64,000 bases of DNA, taken from positions 4,092,001-4,156,000 of the forward strand of contig NC_079241.1 of assembly GCF_028009165.1 (NCBI RefSeq), read 5' to 3'. The translations under genes were made by a program, and so were the position numbers. The notes beneath the pieces are model-generated. The model saw only the letters and a program-made list of their open reading frames with translations, had not been told where the DNA came from and searched no databases. Position 1 is the stretch's first letter, and the number at the start of each line of letters is the position of its first letter. Source of the stretch: Akanthomyces muscarius. Lineage: Eukaryota > Ascomycota > Sordariomycetes > Hypocreales > Cordycipitaceae. This document shows positions 1-10,771 of this stretch, in pieces.

Positions 1-260
1 GTAGCGCTGCGATTGGAGGCGTGCGATTCGGAATGGCCATGATGGGCGTGAGAGTGCGCGTGCGAGTGCGAGTGAGAATGGTCGTGGCGCTTATAATCGT
101 TCAGAGCTTCGTCCTGGTGCTCCTCAATGGAGGGAACCAGATTCTCGGTCGAGCCGGCCCTCCAGGCACTCAGCGACGAGTGCGAATGGGAGTGCGAATG
201 CATGTGTTTCTGGTGGGCATGAGGCAGCGCAGACGAAGGAAGAGTGTAGGGAGCAGCCAT
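1..260 (-). CDS. MSC2: Msc2-like cation diffusion facilitator zinc transporter, N-terminal fragment
   Basis: Seen: on the minus strand an ATG at 260-258 opens a frame that runs off the left window edge (86 codons visible). It begins MAAPYTLPSSALPHAH and is rich in alternating His-Ser (HSHSHSH near residue 22, HDHSHSHSHAHSHAHH near residues 60-75), with an ordinary acidic/polar stretch between. Known: fungal Msc2 transporters (CDF family) start with a short Ala/Pro/Leu segment followed by long His-rich cytosolic stretches before many membrane helices; Msc2 with Zrg17 moves zinc into the ER. Inference: this is the start of the fungal MSC2 homologue. The transmembrane CDF core is outside the window, so the family call rests only on the His-rich leader. 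Any other His-rich transporter or metal-binding protein is possible. Confidence 0.6.
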   Translation of the reverse strand, partial: MAAPYTLPSSALPHAHQKHMHSHSHSHSSLSAWRAGSTENLVPSIEEHQDEALNDYKRHDHSHSHSHAHSHAHHGHSESHASNRSA

Positions 261-1713
261 GACGCCGACGGAGCAGAGGTAAAAGACTGGGAGCTGGCCT
301 TGCTTGGTCGTCGCGACCGAAAGCGGGTCGGGCTGGTGGCCGGCGGGTCGTTGGTGTGTCTGGACGCTTTGGACGGGTTCAACGTTGTTTGTCGGCGCAA
401 AACTACATTGGGGGTCAGATTGAATAAATTGTGATGCGCTCGAGAGTGCGGACCGAGGCGAGATCCCGTATTTCTCTGAACAATCAGAACAATCAAGTGA
501 CACAGATCTGCTCGGCAGGACGGCTCAGCGTAGAAATAGGGGGGAGGATGCACAATGCTACTCGACGCGGGCGGAGGAGGGGCGCACGTGGGGAAGGGTG
601 GTCGTCCTGAGAACCAAGACGAGCGGACTCAACGGTCGGCCGACAAAAATACTTGGCAATATTTGGAATAACAACTGAATACTCGTAGATTGTGAGAATA
701 AGAAGTAGTAACAGAAGCGAGTAAACAATACTCGTGCTGATGCCCCGCGACTCATCGCGGGCGGCGATTCTATTTACTACTTGCCTGGCTCCAAAGAAAG
801 CATTGACCTCTCCCGAGCTAGACTGTCTTGCCTTGAACATGGCGTCCAATCATTACTGATAGGGTGATAACGCTGCAGCGCTGAAGTCAGATCAATGCAA
901 TCAATAACTGTAGCCTTTCCTCTGCTACGTCACGATAAACATACGGCGAACAACGGAGGCCGCGTACACGAGACACGCGATACAACGGTAAGCAGCCTGG
1001 GGAAGCATGGAAGCCACCAGATGCCGTGCCTCTGTAATCCATTGGCGTGCCAGAAACCCTGGCGCATCCTGGCTACAGGTGGACATCAGATACGAGATCC
1101 CTGCCAGGGCCAATCTGCGAGCGACAGCCCGTCTGGTGCTAGTCAGGAACCCCGATACGGAGCAGCCTGCTGGACTGCAATCTTGTCCGTCAGGCGCTAA
1201 TAACTAACAACAGGACGCGGAGCTGCCCAAGACATGCGCGAGTATTTAGGGTTAGCTCGAGAACCTCGATGGTTCGTGATGTTGTTCATTTTCTTTTATT
1301 GATCTGTCCTTTCAGGCCCTTTCTGTTACTCCTACGTCGGGTGCCAGTCTGAGAGATACACCTGAGTTTGGTTCACACTACCGAACACAAAGCAGCAAGG
1401 CGCCATCAAATATGGCATTTGTTTTATTACCATATAGTCTTAGTAGAGTCTCTTACACGGGTCGTAATATCTTGCCTGGTCAATAGGGTACTTGATGGTA
1501 TGAATAGATTTCATAAGACTAGAAAATTGTCATCGCTTAGGCTCGAAATAAAAGGAGTAGAGCAAAGGCGTTGAAACACGTCCAGGCAGAATTCCTCGAC
1601 CATGATGAGTTATCATTGCTTAGCATCAATCATTCGAGATTTGTCTACATATTGTAGCCAGTTGGAAGCTCAACTCCCAACTCTCAACAGCAACAGCGCA
1701 TGCTGCATCTTGA

Positions 1714-1872
1714 GCAGGCTGGGAGCCTGCCTCTTTATTATTGTTGTGTCTTGCTTCTCTTATTTTTTTCTAATTCTCTTATTTTCTTTTCCCTATTTCT
1801 CTCTTATTCTCGCTATTTCTCTTATTTCCCTCTGATTGTCTCATTTCATAGTAGCTAATAGTCACTGGCGTC
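1714..1872 (-). repeat. Degenerate polypyrimidine element, copy A
   Basis: Plus-strand C/T tract (about 1750-1835) built of CTTATT/CTATTT-like units. On one side is a perfect 7-bp stem hairpin, GCAGGCT-GGG-AGCCTGC, at 1714-1730. On the other side is a 26-nt segment (1847-1872) that aligns with copies at 56721-56738 and 63645-63670. Relative to the 63.6-kb copy all six differences are C-to-T or G-to-A. Probably a relic of a mobile element; no coding capacity is visible. Confidence 0.5.
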
Positions 1873-2398
1873 TCTTTTTTCGGTGATCCCTCCCGTGACA
1901 GGCACTTTTTTCCTCATTCAAAAGTATCCAGCCAGGCTTTATCACTGCCAAGCATCCTATGCCAGCCTACCCACCCGAAGCATCAGCTGGTCTGGGCCTA
2001 GGCTTGGGCCTGGCGTCTGGCGCCGGCGCTACTGGCCGGGCCAAGACGCCTCCTCCGCCTCGTGTGTGCAAAGGTTCCAACGGGCGGTCCCCCCAGAGCA
2101 CTGTCTAGGCCAGCTTGCTTGCTTCGTCCTTACTCGCGGCGCTGGGAGCTAGCCTCCAGCAGGCGGCCGCAGGTCAAAATAGAGTCTCGGCTTACCCCAA
2201 ACTGGCAGGCGACAAGCCTAATCTCAGCGGGCGGGCTGCAGTGGCGTGCTATTTGTCGGTCCTGCAGAACGCCGTATGGACCCTAAAAGAAGGCTCAGGA
2301 AGTGGCAGTGATATAAAGTCGTCGCTTGGCAGCTTTGAAGCAATTGGGAATTGTCGTCTTGTTCCACTCTTCGCTGCTGTGAAGCCGCTGTCGCTAAA

Positions 2399-2417
2399 TA
2401 CCTACCTACCTAGGTAA
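2399..2417. repeat. TACCTACCTAGGTA-type motif
   Basis: Short tetranucleotide run ending in the palindrome TACCTAGGTA. Related copies lie at 8041-8055, 11140-11155, 35068-35130 and 40390-40405, all between genes or in an intron. Confidence 0.6.
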
Positions 2418-2642
2418 CTTACATCGAGCGCAGGCGGAAAGACAAGCTGCTAGCTTCAGTGGTCTACAGTGATTGGCAGGCACCACAGACGCTGGCTTCA
2501 GCCCCTCCAACGCCTGGCTCTCTCCACCACGCCAATTCACATTAGCAAACGCTGAATATCGCCAGCAATTTTGCCACATCGCCTCACCTCTGGCACGACC
2601 GCGCGTGGCCCGTCGACGCTCCTCGTCGCCCAATTGCTCATC

Positions 2643-4180
2643 ATGATCCTCCCATTCATCCTTTCCGTCGTTGCAGGCGCTGTCTTCGTCTTTCTCGTCA
2701 GCTATGGCTGGCAGTTCCTTGCCTACGTTGGCCGCGGCCTGCGCAAGTCCTGGCCGATAACATACAGGCCCGCACAGGACCCCAAGGACAATCACGTTCA
2801 GATTATCGTGCTAGGCGACATTGGACGCAGTCCGCGCATGCAGTACCACGCCATCAGCGTCGCCAAGCATGGGAAGAAGGTGGACATTATTGCCTTGAAA
2901 GGTTGGCTGTGGTTCATACCCCTACGTTAGTCTGAGCATCTTACTGACTGGACGGCAGAAACCGCTCGCCATCCCGATCTCATTGGCAACCCCAATGCCA
3001 CGCTCTACGCTATCTCGCCTCTCCCCGAGTGGCTGGCCTGGGGCAACTTGAGTTTCGTCATTCAGATCCCCGGCAAGGTCATTCACCAATTCTGGACTCT
3101 GTACGCTACTATGATGTATACCGCGCCTGCTGCTGAATGGATTATCATCCAGGTAAGGCGTACCTTACTTCTGCTAGCAATAGTCTCTAACCATAGCAGA
3201 ACCCTCCCTCGATTCCGACTTTCCATGTGGCTCTGTTTGTCGCTTGGGTCCGTGGAAGCAAGGTCATCATTGACTGGCACAACTACGGCCACACCATCCT
3301 CGCTCAAAAAGGCAAACTCTATGCGCCTCTTGTGCCTCTCTACCGCTGGTACGAGTTCTTCTTCGGACGTCGCCTCTGCAACGTCAATCTGGCCGTTACC
3401 GATGCCATGACCAAGCAGCTGCAAGCCGGCAAACTCAATCTCAGCAAGCCCGTCCACACCCTGCACGACCGACCAGCCGCCATTTTCCAACCCATTACGT
3501 CGCGCAAAGAGCGAGAGGAGGTCCTCATGCGCATCCCAGAGACACAGTCCCAGGCACAGGATATTCTCGACGGCAATGTCCGATTGATTGTCAGCAGTAC
3601 CTCCTGGACTGCCGACGAGGACTTTAGCATCCTCCTCAGCGCTCTTGTCACCTACGCTGGCCCTCGAGAGGTAGATGACAAGAGCGAGCCCGCCTCGCCC
3701 ATTCTCGCCATTATTACGGGCAAGGGTCCTCAAAGACCAATGTACTTGGAGAGGATTAAGCAGCTCACCGACAGCGGACAGCTTCCTGGCGTTAAGGTCG
3801 TCACTGCTTGGCTGTCGAACCGCGACTACGCTCAGCTCTTGGCGGCCGCTGACCTCGGCATCTCCCTCCACAAGTCTTCCTCTGGCGTCGATCTGCCCAT
3901 GAAAGTTGTCGACATGTTCGGTGCCGGTCTCCCTGTGGTCGCCTACTCCAAGTTTGAGAGCTTCAGCGAGCTCGTCAAGGAGGGCGTCAATGGTTGCGGC
4001 TTTGAGACTGCAGCTGAGCTTCACGTGCTCTTTAAGAGGCTCTTGGCCGGCGACGGTGCCGAGGAGCTCGCAACCCTCAAAAAGGGAGCTACCAAAGAAG
4101 GCTCCCTGCGCTGGAATGAAGAATGGGACCGTGTAGTTGCTCCCATTGTTGGCCTCGGAAAGGGTCAAGTGGCCTTGTAA
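2643..4180 (+). CDS. ALG1: Alg1, chitobiosyldiphosphodolichol beta-1,4-mannosyltransferase
   Basis: Three exons: 2643-2901, 2959-3152 and 3200-4180 (477 aa); introns 2902-2958 and 3153-3199 are GT-AG. Known: Alg1 (GT33 family) adds the first mannose to GlcNAc2-PP-dolichol on the cytosolic ER face, an essential N-glycosylation step. Seen: an N-terminal membrane anchor ([20 protein letters not shown]), the early [13 protein letters not shown] motif of Alg1, [21 protein letters not shown] in the middle, and the C-terminal donor-site region [19 protein letters not shown]. Length matches the family (about 450-480 aa). The start at 2643 was chosen because it directly precedes the membrane anchor; an in-frame ATG at 2571 would add a non-conserved polar leader. 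Convergent with the E2 gene, 202 bp apart. Confidence 0.95.
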
Positions 4181-4382
4181 ACCACATTCGATATATATCA
4201 ATTCATGTACTTTCTCGCTATGACCATGACTGCCATTATGCAAAAGTGATGTGAGCATAACAGCCCTGCCACGCCCCTCAACGTCCATGTCTATAAGAGC
4301 AGACCTAACACATTAACGCCGCGTCTCTTCCTTGAAATCAAAACTCCAGGCCGGGGATATCTCTGTACGACCGTAGCCCTGC

Positions 4383-5013
4383 CTAGTCCTCGCCCAGGCT
4401 CTCGCGCACGCACTTTCGGCACCGTCGGCGAAAGTCCTTGTGCTTGCCCTCCTTCTCCTCGCGCAGCATCCTGGCCGCCTCGACGTTGGCGGGGCTCTCC
4501 TCGTTGGGGCTGTGAAACAGACTGATGGTGCTAAGCAGGATCGTCTCAGGGGACTGGACGGGGCTCCAGCGCTCCGAGGCCGCTTCGTACCCGTACTGGT
4601 CCTCCTCGGGTGGGTGTAGGATCGAGATGCAGAGGTTCCCGCTCTCGTAGATGTTGGGGTGAAAGGGAATCGGGTCCTGAAAGGTCAGAGACGGAGGCAT
4701 GTGAGGATAGTTGGGCGGAAAGACGAGACGCGCTCGGAAGTTGCCTCCTAGAGGGTCGAAAGTGTTAGCATCAGTCAAAGGCACGAGACCAGTGGTTTGG
4801 TCGCGGAAACGGCCTTGGCAACGGTTCAACGAGCCCGAGGGACATACCTCCGTAGTATTTGCAGTCGTCGCTAATCATGAGCATAACCTCCCACTCGAAA
4901 ATGTTGCTGTCGCTGACGAGCCCGCACGATATCCCTGGAATGTCCTTGCTGACCTGCATCTCCCGGAGCTGGCGCCGCAAAAGAGACGCGGCTGCTGAGA
5001 GGGAACCCGCCAT
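4383..5013 (-). CDS. Ubiquitin-conjugating enzyme E2, UBE2G1/Ubc7-type
   Basis: Two exons on the minus strand: 5013-4848 and 4747-4383 (176 aa); intron 4847-4748 is GT-AG, 100 bp. Seen: a complete UBC fold with the N-terminal helix LLRRQLREMQ, FPPNYPHMPP, the HPN motif at 85-87 and the catalytic cysteine C95 in GNLCISILHPPEEDQYGYE. The acidic insertion after the cysteine and the C-terminal RKCVRESLGED are typical of the UBE2G class. Known: UBE2G-type enzymes mainly build Lys48 chains; the yeast relative Ubc7 works in ER-associated degradation. The N-terminus and C-terminus resemble UBE2G1 (fission yeast Ubc15) more than Ubc7/UBE2G2, so an ERAD role should not be assumed. An in-frame ATG at 5040 would add 9 residues; 5013 fits the family start better. 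Confidence 0.92.
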
Positions 5014-5572
5014 GCTGTGTCCGGAATCTGAAGCGGGCACGGATCTTGGGGTGCTCGGCAGAATGGCTCGTACTGTGCGTATGTAGGTTTTCGGTCTTTG
5101 ACGGGGCCGTCTGGTCGTGCTGCCTCGGATCGTGGGATGTGCGGTAGATTTGCTTTTTCTAGAACCTCTCTGGCGCGGGGCAGCTCAAGTGGTGGGGAAC
5201 CCGCGAGCGCGGCTTTCCACGCACCGATCCAGTCGCAGCTAAGCTTGTGGCGAGTGGCAACAAAGCTGCAACCTTGGACTGCCGCCTAGAACCTCTGCAG
5301 TATAGACTTTGTTTGACTTGCAAGAGTGCGGCTGAGCTTCTTTGTAATTGTATGAGAGATCGTTTCACCACAGTAAGCAGCCACACGATGGTGCATGGCG
5401 TGTAATAGTTCCTGGTGAGGTAGAAATGCGTTCGGTGATTTTACTGTAACTAATTCCAAAATAGCAACTCAAATGCTGGAAGAGATCTTGTTCCCTCCCG
5501 ATGATATTGTCAAGGTAAATATCAGGGTATCGTATTGTATGCTAAACATTGCGCCGAAAATGCTGCCCGTCT
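5014..5572. other. Intergenic region upstream of the E2 gene
   Basis: About 560 bp holding the E2 promoter and 5' leader (minus strand) and the 3' end of SNU23. I see no gene, repeat or RNA in it. Confidence 0.6.
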
Positions 5573-6339
5573 TTATTTCTTTGACGTGCCAAACCCAGCA
5601 AATCCCATTTGCGCCATCATGTCCTCTTCCTCATGCTCTCCCTCTATTCGTACATCATCACCATATTCGACCTTGACTTTGGCCGCCTCTTCTTTTTCCA
5701 GTCTCTTCTTGTCCGCTTCGTCGCGGCGCTTCTTCCTCCGCTCTTCCGCCTCTTTTTCGTTCTCTTCTTCTCGTATTTGGAGTCGCTCTTGAAGGCTGGT
5801 AACCTTGTCCTTCTCTAGTTCCTCTCTCTTTTGAACGTAAAACGTGATTCGGTCTCGAACTTCTTCCACTGTGGCGCGTCTGACTTCGGTGGTCTGGCCG
5901 GCATTCAAAAGATGCTGTGTTGTGTTGAGATGCTCAATGTACTACAGGCATTTGTTAGCAACGGCCACAATAAACGTAGGTGATGAAAGCGCACCTGAAG
6001 ATTATCCTTGAACGTGAGGTCGCAGGCCTCACAGTAGAATCCTGCGCCGCGACCACGCTTTCCGACGCCCGCGCCGGCACCAACCAGCTGCGTCTTGCCC
6101 ACCTGGCCGGTGAAGTCCATGACATTTCGCCGCGCGGATGTATACGTCTCGTCGCCAGTCTTGGGTTTGTAGTATTTCTTGCCAGCCATTTTGGCCTCGT
6201 AACGCGCCTTTCCCTCTTCCTTCTCCTTGGCTTCGCGCACTTTGGCTTTTTCCGCGTATTCGTCGAGATCCCATGTCTTTCGAAAGTCGGTATCGCCGGC
6301 CGGCGCGCCGTACGCGCTACCATTCTTTGGATTCGACAT
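5573..6339 (-). CDS. SNU23: Snu23, U4/U6.U5 tri-snRNP zinc-finger protein (ZMAT2 homologue)
   Basis: Two exons on the minus strand: 6339-5995 and 5941-5573 (237 aa); intron 5994-5942, 53 bp. Known: Snu23/ZMAT2 is a matrin-type zinc-finger component of the spliceosomal B complex, acting in the nucleus near the 5' splice site. Seen: the N-terminal FRKTWDLDEYAEKA signature, repeated basic/acidic helices, GKTQLVGAGAGVGKRGRGAGF, and a zinc finger with C103, C106, H119 and H125 (spacing 2-12-5) that is split by the intron just before the histidines. The C-terminal half is a charged EEER-rich coiled coil. Length is close to the family's usual 200-240 aa. Divergent from DPH5 across 210 bp, suggesting a shared promoter. 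Confidence 0.93.
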
Positions 6340-6549
6340 GGCGCTGCTTGGAGTCTTGTCGAGGTTCTAATGATGGATTTGCAGCAGGTAGGCAGTCCGG
6401 CAGAACCCCAGTGTTCAATGCATTGGCTAGACCCAGTAAAAAGAATGTTGGCGCTAGCGTGGCCGACGCTCTTCAGAGCTGTCGGTCTGCCCCGCCGCGG
6501 GGCATTTCGACATCTACAAAAAAATTAATCGGCTTGCCTCTGAGCGAAA
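6340..6549. promoter_or_regulatory. Bidirectional promoter between SNU23 and DPH5
   Basis: 210 bp between two divergently read start codons, so it must contain both 5' leaders and the core promoter elements. No TATA box is obvious. The function is inferred from layout only. Confidence 0.6.
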
Positions 6550-7503
6550 ATGTTGTACTTGGTCGGCCTTGGGCTGTCTGATGAGACGGATATTACCGTC
6601 AAGGGTCTGGAAGTTGTTAAGAAGGCCTCGCGCGTCTATCTCGAGGCCTACACTAGCATCCTGCTTGTTGACCAGGCTGTGCTGGTAAGTACTTAGGTCG
6701 GGATGTGAACGCCAAAGTCTGACTCGGACAGGAAAAATACTATGAGCGCTCGATTACCATTGCTGACCGAGAAATGGTCGAATCTAACAGCGAGGAAATT
6801 CTGCGCAATGCGCAAGAGGAGGATGTCGCATTCCTAGTCGTTGGGGATCCTTTTGGGTCGGTACACTTGTCGCCATAATACCTACAGTGCTAACAGCAAC
6901 AGTGCGACAACGCATACCGACCTCGTGCTCCGTGCTCGCGAATTAAATATTCCCGTACGAACCGTTCCAAACGCATCCATCATGTCCGGCATTGGCGCAT
7001 GCGGCCTTCAGCTGTACAACTTTGGCCAGACGGTGTCCATGGTCTTCTTCACCGACAACTGGAGGCCTGCCTCATTCTACGACAGAATAAAGGAAAACCG
7101 TCAGATCGGTCTGCATACGCTCATTTTGGTCGATATCAAAGTCAAGGAACAGAGCTGGGAGAATCTTGCGCGTGGTCGCATGATTTATGAGCCTCCCCGC
7201 TACATGACGGTAGGCCAATGCGCCCAGCAAATGATTGAGGTCGAGGAGGAGCGCAAGGAAGGCGTTTATACCCGGGATTCGCTCGCTATCGGTGCAGCTC
7301 GCGTTGGCGGCAAGACAGAAAAGTTTGTTGCGGGCACACTGGAGGAGCTGTGCTCACAGGACGACGAGCTAGGCCCGCCGCTTCACAGTCTAGTCCTGCT
7401 GGGCAGACGAGCGCATGAGCTGGAAAGTGACTTTGTCCGCCACTTTGCGGTCGACAAGGAGAAGTGGGACAGGATTTGGAAGGAGGAATACGGAAAGCAA
7501 TAA
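6550..7503 (+). CDS. DPH5: Dph5, diphthine methyl ester synthase
   Basis: Three exons: 6550-6684, 6732-6856 and 6903-7503 (286 aa); introns of 47 and 46 bp. Known: Dph5 is a cytosolic SAM-dependent tetra-methylating enzyme of diphthamide synthesis on elongation factor 2. Seen: the tetrapyrrole-methylase-like start [19 protein letters not shown], then [23 protein letters not shown] (joined across intron 2), [19 protein letters not shown] and the C-terminal HSLVLLGR. All are hallmark Dph5 blocks in the expected order, and the family is normally about 285 aa. The second donor was chosen as GG|GTCGGT because it alone restores the DPFGATTHTD frame; a second GT four bases downstream breaks it. Confidence 0.95.
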
Positions 7504-8618
7504 TAAGTGGCTTTGTCTACCATGACACATGGCGTTTGGTATTATGTCTATCCAGCCACTCAATGAGCATCTCCAATTTTATAAGGCTAAACGAAGCGTT
7601 CGCGTATTGACCGCGTAGAATGAGGATTGGCCCCGGTGTGCGCGGTAGGAGAAACGAATTTTTTTGCATTAGAAAAAGAAAGTCTTCTCGTAAACAAATG
7701 CTGCATTTTGTGCTGCCACCGTGGCTAAATAGCTCCCGCACACTTCTACGAGGTAACCAAAAAGGAAGGCTGTCGGCGATTAATTGCTGTAATCGAAAAG
7801 AAAGATTTCAAGCAAATTAACACAAATCAAAGGCATTAAAGGGAAAGGAACATAAGATAACATCTTCTACTCAGTCTCTCCTATCACAGCGGCGCCCTCC
7901 TTCTCTCGTTACATTGACTGCGTACAGTGCGCCGTCGCTGTTCAGCTGTTGTCAGGTGATTGGTGGCCGCCAGCTGCGAACCTGTACCGGCACGCTCCCC
8001 GCCAGCTGGCAGACAATTGCATGAAGGAAAGAGGAAACTCCCTACCTGCCTACCTACATTATAAAACCAGGAGCAAAAATTCCGCTCGCCAGCAGCCCTG
8101 ACCTGAGCAACGTCCTCCTTCAAACGCACATTTTCCGCTCACAGAGTCGTCTTTTCGGAGCAGTGCAGCCATCTTTTTGCAGTGACGCTCGCCGTCTCGA
8201 TACATCGCCTTTGTTGAGCCCGCTCATCTGCGGATAGCCACCTACAGCGGCATTCATTCATTCATTCACCAGAGTGCATGCTGCCGCTCTCGACAAGCCG
8301 GCCGCTATCTCCGCTCGGAATCACGTCTGCAGCAATCATTTCAATGATATCCAATTAAAGCTCGTTGAAGACCTCATTTTCCCACCAGGAACAATCCTCA
8401 CTTCCTCTTTCTGCGACTCAGGTGCATCAGCGATCCAGATACCCCGGCAGCTGAGATATTTTCGGCGTTGCATTCTACCACCGTTTGCTCTGCGAAAATT
8501 CCACGACGTTGCGTTTTCGGTCTGCTTTATACGAATCCCTCTTCAAATAACCCCCTGCCATTTTGCCACAGCTCATTGCGGGCACCTCTGGCACCCAACG
8601 CCAGCTATCACTTCCGTC
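7504..8618. other. Intergenic region between DPH5 and the F-box gene
   Basis: About 1.1 kb with no recognisable gene. The right half (about 8130-8618) is probably the promoter and 5' leader of the F-box gene. A CCTACCTGCCTACCTAC motif lies at 8040-8056 and an ATTC tandem run at about 8251-8268. Confidence 0.55.
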
Positions 8619-10114
8619 ATGAGTGCAGTGAGTCCATTTCATCACGCAAGCAAAACGAGCCTATCTGACCCAAATAGAATGTTGTACCGTGGGAATGCCG
8701 GGATAAAGATGACCAGTCAGAGGCGTTGTACAACGTACCCTTGCATCGGTCTAACCGTGCTCTTGCTCAAGAAAATCAGCGGCTCAAAAAGCTTCTCCGC
8801 CAACACAACATACCTTGGTCCTCAATATCGCAGGCTCACCTGTCCGCTATAGAACCTGGGCGCCGTAAGACCCGATCATCCAACGTGGGCAGCGACACAG
8901 CAGGACTTCGGCTACCAACAGAGGTTTTGCTGCGGATTCTCAAGTTCGCCATGACCAGCCCACACCCAATCGTTGATCCGCTGTCGCGACTTACCCAAGA
9001 AAATATATCTGATCGAGAAAAGGAGAGAGGGAATCAAATTTCCATCCACTTTCTGGCAACCTGCAGTGCCATGCATACGGAGGGTACGAAATACTTGTGG
9101 GAAAGTAATCGATTTGTCTTTACTTCTCCTCAAACCCTCCGAAACTTTGGCGAGCTCAATGCTCGCTTCCGACATCCCATCCAAAGCATTACATTGCGTG
9201 TGATTGCAAAGTATTACGATGATCAGCGTCGTCGTCACAAGCTCAGCGCTAGCTATCACGCGGATCTGAAGGACAAGGACCAGCCTCTCCGGGTTCATAT
9301 GCGGCCCCACGAGTCTCTCCTTGTTCGTGGTGGCTTCCGCTGCTACACATGGAGCCAGATTGTGGACTTCCTTGCTGCGCTGCGTGCTCCATTCGATCCC
9401 ACGAACCGGGACAAAGCGAAGAAGCGCCCAACACTTTTACCAAACTTGACGACTCTCCGCCTAGATCTCGTCAACTTTTCTGGGGAACTTGTTCCATTTT
9501 CAGGCTCTGAGCTACATGGTATCACATCCCACGAGTTGGGATGCACGCTCAACGAATTGCAGGTAACCGGCATGCCTTATGATGATGCCGGGATGAAGGC
9601 ATCAGCGGAGTTGAGCGGGATGCTCAAGGATGAAGGCCTCTACCTCGATGGGCTAGCTGCTTTTGCTGCCCATAAGAAGCACTTGCAGGAGCTTTCTGAT
9701 GGTCCATGGTGCGCAAGGACAATCCGTGCATGGGGGTTGGAAGACGGCGAAGATGAGGAAATGGACGATCCGCATGATGACCACGAGAGCCCGTTGAGTG
9801 GCTGGCATCGCCCAAAGCTCGGAATCCTCCCGCCTGCTCCCGAGGAGAAGGGTCACCCAGTATCAGTAAGAGAAGAGGGGACTGTGATTTGGAAACGTAT
9901 CCCTGTATCGCGAGATGACGACAAGCGGCAGTGGACGGAGTTTTCCAGATTCAGTGGCTACGAGATTGGCGACCCGGATTCGGATGCCGACAGCAACCTC
10001 TGCCCTTGCTGTGGCGAGTCCCACCCTAGTGCATCTTTCTTGGACTTTTTGATGGATGGTGAAGATGAGGATGATGAGGACGATGATTCGTTCGATTCGG
10101 ATGAAGAAATGTAA
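8619..10114 (+). CDS. F-box-like domain protein with leucine-rich N-terminal helix and acidic tail
   Basis: Two exons: 8619-8627 (only ATG AGT GCA) and 8678-10114 (481 aa); intron 8628-8677 has a GTGAGT donor and TAG acceptor. Without this 9-nt exon the long frame has no good ATG at its start. Seen: a leucine/Gln-rich helix near residues 28-46 (ALAQENQRLKKLL), an F-box-like helix LRLPTEVLLRILKFAM at about 80-95, a middle region of short beta/helix elements with several LTTLRLDL-type strands, then CPCCGESH at 446-453 and a strongly acidic tail. Known: fungal F-box proteins act as substrate adaptors of SCF ubiquitin ligases. The target is unknown and the F-box is short, so the SCF role is inference. 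Confidence 0.8.
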
Positions 10115-10771
10115 GAAGGCAGTTTGTGGGGTTATAAATTGCTACACAATTGTTGCCGTGATGTATAGCTTTGCTACGAATCTTGTTCCAGCGGCCACGG
10201 GTCTTTTTTAGCTAGGTAATGAAACAATGGATGGTAATATTTCTCAGAGCTTGGTGCAACAATGCGTGGCGGCGCCTCATTCCTGGTCTGTTCTACCTCG
10301 AGCAGTAATTATTCTTAGGGTGACAGGCACCAAGAAATGGTGTGGGTAATGATGACGGCACGATGTAGCTTGAGACGCGTTTTACGTCGCTGAACAATGC
10401 TTTTAAAGAATATACCATTTTCTCTGTCGCTAGAATGATTGAAGCTACTTGGTGCATCATCGGAGATGACAACGATATTTTAAGCGCAGTTAGTCCTTGT
10501 TAAAGGGGGCTTTATTGTCAACCAACACGCGCAAGCTGGAGCAACTTAGGTGGTACTATTAACAGTCACATCCTCCATTCCTCCCCACTGTAGCGTATAT
10601 TGACAGCAGGGGCTGCCAGCAAATACCTGCCCTCCTAGACAGCCACCCTTGCCAGGAGGCAATCTTGTCATTTCTGCAACGCCAGAGCTAGGGGAAGCTC
10701 AAACTGGCAAACTCTCTCTTCCATACTCAGTACATCTCATATCCGAAACCCCTACAAGGCGCGCTCCAGCC
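10115..10771. other. Intergenic region before the GRAM-VASt gene
   Basis: 657 bp holding the F-box gene's 3' end and the promoter/leader of the next gene. I see no gene or repeat. Confidence 0.6.

Larger units (their letters stand above)
261..2642. other. Intergenic region between the zinc transporter and ALG1
   Basis: About 2.4 kb with no credible gene. It should hold divergent promoters for the transporter (-) and ALG1 (+). Short open frames, such as one at 493-849 on the minus strand, show no recognisable domain or coding character. It contains a pyrimidine-rich degenerate repeat (1714-1872) and a TACCTACCTAGGTA motif at 2399-2417. Confidence 0.6.

Noticed and set aside
493..849. 118-codon minus-strand frame with one hydrophobic stretch
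   Set aside because: No domain, overlaps other random frames, and lies where the zinc transporter's promoter and leader should be.
2115..2417. Plus-strand open frame upstream of ALG1
   Set aside because: Starts without an ATG, low-information composition, and ends in the TACCTAGGTA motif; more likely promoter DNA.
3083..4288. 401-codon minus-strand frame across ALG1
   Set aside because: Fully antisense to well-supported ALG1 exons, no domain; a shadow of GC-rich coding sequence.
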